Positions 20,530 through 21,820 of a stretch of DNA of 21,820 nt are shown here, in pieces. Source of the DNA: Schoenoplectus triqueter (lineage: Eukaryota > Streptophyta > Magnoliopsida > Poales > Cyperaceae); contig CAXKVV010001735.1 of the NCBI GenBank assembly GCA_964058805.1, forward strand, positions 1 to 21,820. Direction: 5' to 3'. Position 1 is the first letter of the stretch. Every line of letters begins with the position of its first letter. The notes under the pieces are model-generated. The model was given only the letters and a program-made list of their open reading frames with translations. It ran no database searches and was not told where the DNA came from. Made by a program: the position numbers and the translations under genes.

Positions 20530-21222
20530 TGAATAAATATGCTCACATAAGGAGTGTAGAGCCACATAAGAATATTTGCACACATGATATAACATTTAGA
20601 ACGATTAGTCAAGACGAGAACATCTTGACAGAGGATAAATAAGGTTGCAATGACAACACGAGAAGATACGTTGAGACAAGAACATCTTGACGTGAGATGA
20701 TTAAGGCTTTAATAGCAATACAAGAAGATATGTCGAGACAAGAACATCTTGACACTTGATGAAGAACAACAAGATACGTCGAGACAGGAACATCTTGACG
20801 TGAGATGAATAAGGCTTCGATAGCAGTATGAAGAAGTACGTTGAGACAGGAACATCTTGACACCTGATGAAGAATAACCAGAGCTACGACACTAACATGA
20901 AGATATACGTCGACTCTGAAGAAGAAGAACATTACGATGTCCTAGAGAGGTGACATCTTAATGACTCGCTGCCATGAGCAAGTAACTCATGATTGAATAC
21001 GCTCACACAAGTGGTGTAGGGCTACATAGTAATTTTGCACAAGTAATGCAACACGTAGGATGATTAGTCGAGACAAGAACATCTTGACGTTCGTTGAAGA
21101 TTGACCAAAGCTACGACATCAGCATGGAGAGATATGTCGACTTTGAAGATGAAGAACATTACGATGTCCTAGCGAAGTGACATCTTAATGACTCGGTGTC
21201 ATGAACAAGTAATTCATGACCA
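20530..21222 (+). repeat. Nested repeat region with four families of stem-loops
   Basis: A larger unit is duplicated: TGCTCACATAAGGAGTGTAG at 20539 resembles CGCTCACACAAGTGGTGTAG at about 20999, and 20870-20992 resembles 21100-21222. Family A is six hairpins with loop CRRGAACA (CGAGAACA in the first): 20608-20629, 20668-20693, 20731-20754, 20776-20801, 20840-20861 and 21067-21088. Stems are 7-9 pairs counting G-T. Family B has loop CAAGTAA: CATGAG/CTCATG 20973-20991, TTGCA/TGCAA 21035-21051, GTCATGAA/TTCATGAC 21198-21220. Family C is GATGTC/GACATC with a 10-base loop at 20936-20957 and 21163-21184. Family D is CGACAT/ATGTCG at about 21114-21139, weaker in the other copy. No protein is evident apart from two 18-codon frames noted in the findings. 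Confidence 0.85.
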
Positions 21223-21820
21223 TTTGAGCTGGCAAGACTGAACTTGTCTCCTGGCTCATTTCCCGAGACTGTGAGATTGAATCGGTCTGTAGGTAGATTC
21301 ATCCACAAAACAGTGAATGTGAACCGTTCTGTAGGTAGGTTCCTTCACTAACACATGCCTCAATGTTGAACTGGTCCAGCGCTTCAGGTTTAATATTGTG
21401 TGCAATTGTGTTTCCTAGGTTTATGAATCGGCTTAGTGCTTCGAATTCATGGTCTAGAAGATCAGTGAGAAGAAACACGTGGGCCATATCCACCCTTCTC
21501 CTGATTCACCAACCTCAAGATCAACCGGCTCAGTGCTTCGAGTTGTATTTTGTGTGATTGGTTGTTGACTAGTTAAGATTGAACCGGTCTGTTTGTAGGT
21601 TTATCTTCTAGATCAACAGAGGTCGAGTCGGTCTGTATGTAGACTCACCTCAAGCCCCCTATGAAGAGATTAACCTGGTCTGTTGGTAAGGTTACATCTC
21701 GAGGAGGCATGGACTGAACCGGTCTGTTTGTAGGTTCGTCCCCCATAGGATAAAACCGATCTGTTTGTAGGTTTTGTCCCCCCCTAGATTGAACCGATCT
21801 GTTTGTAGGTTCGTCTTCCG
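21223..21820 (+). repeat. Hairpin array: two stem-loop families with covarying stems
   Basis: Family 1 has eight copies with the 12-base loop GRTCTGTNNGTA (GTTCTGTAGGTA in copy 2). Inner stems are GAATC/GATTC (21279-21300), GAACC/GGTTC (21321-21342), GAACC/GGTTT (21581-21602), GAGTC/GACTC (21625-21646), TAACCT/AGGTTA (21671-21694), GAACC/GGTTC (21716-21737), AAAACC/GGTTTT (21752-21775) and GAACC/GGTTC (21791-21812). Beyond a bulge or small internal loop most have a second matching stem: GAGGT/ACCTC, GAGAT/ATCTC, AAGAT/ATCTT, GGAC/GTCC, AGTGAA/TTCACT; GGAT/GTCC is stacked directly. Family 2 has three copies with an 11-base loop GYYYAGYGCTT-like: 21361-21398, 21423-21450 and 21522-21545. The array continues off the right edge. 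No protein product is apparent. Confidence 0.88.

Noticed and set aside
20862..20900. Hammerhead ribozyme (CTGATGA core, as in plant retrozymes)
   Set aside because: CTGATGAAG is present, but the required GAAA after stem II and a matching stem I/III could not be placed.
20609..20932. 107-residue minus-strand open frame with internal repeats
   Set aside because: The repeats follow the DNA hairpin units, not a protein repeat, and no start or domain evidence exists.
21733..21741. tRNA gene or SINE B box (GGTTCGTCC)
   Set aside because: It resembles GGTTCGANTCC only by being the arm of a hairpin; there is no A box or cloverleaf around it and other copies change it freely.

Overview
The window looks like repeat-dominated nuclear DNA of a flowering plant. 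The evidence is a broken FAR1/MULE-type transposase gene, a Ty3/gypsy retrotransposon remnant, plant-style TATA boxes, a foldback (MITE-like) element, a large high-copy satellite and long AT-rich stretches. I see no intact protein-coding gene, no tRNA or rRNA gene and no CRISPR array. The species cannot be told from the sequence.

Layout. Bases 1-446 hold nothing recognisable. Bases 447-769 form an almost full-length inverted repeat (foldback/MITE). It abuts a FAR1-related pseudogene (about 763-2490, + strand) that has three in-frame stops and two homopolymer frameshifts, and that is cut off right after the SWIM zinc-finger His-Ala. From 2491 to 13383 lies a GC- and CpG-rich satellite of about 58-bp monomers, roughly 188 copies. 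It runs in one orientation to about 11690 and then flips to the opposite orientation without a spacer. The monomer complement has no stop codon in any frame, so very long but probably meaningless open frames arise, including one of 2537 codons.

At 13384 the satellite stops exactly at what looks like the CA end of an LTR. That LTR (about 13384-13900) belongs to a minus-strand Ty3/gypsy element. Its pol remnant (13928-15961) keeps the end of reverse transcriptase, RNase H, the integrase zinc finger, the integrase DD35E core and a GPY/F module. It is broken by one nonsense codon and truncated inside reverse transcriptase at 15961.

From about 15962 to the right edge no convincing protein is encoded. 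A TATA box at 17523-17533 suggests an LTR or other promoter region. The part from about 19180 to 20520 is extremely AT-rich.

The most interesting signal is a series of diverged repeats at 16130-16345, 17946-18478 and 20530-21820. Their copies share hairpins in which the two arms change together while the loop stays fixed. The best case is at 21271-21817: eight 22-24-nt stem-loops share a GRTCTGTNNGTA loop, have five or more different but always complementary stems, and carry matching outer stems beyond a one-base bulge. I know no described family with this form. It could be a structured non-coding RNA, or DNA hairpins kept perfect by template switching.
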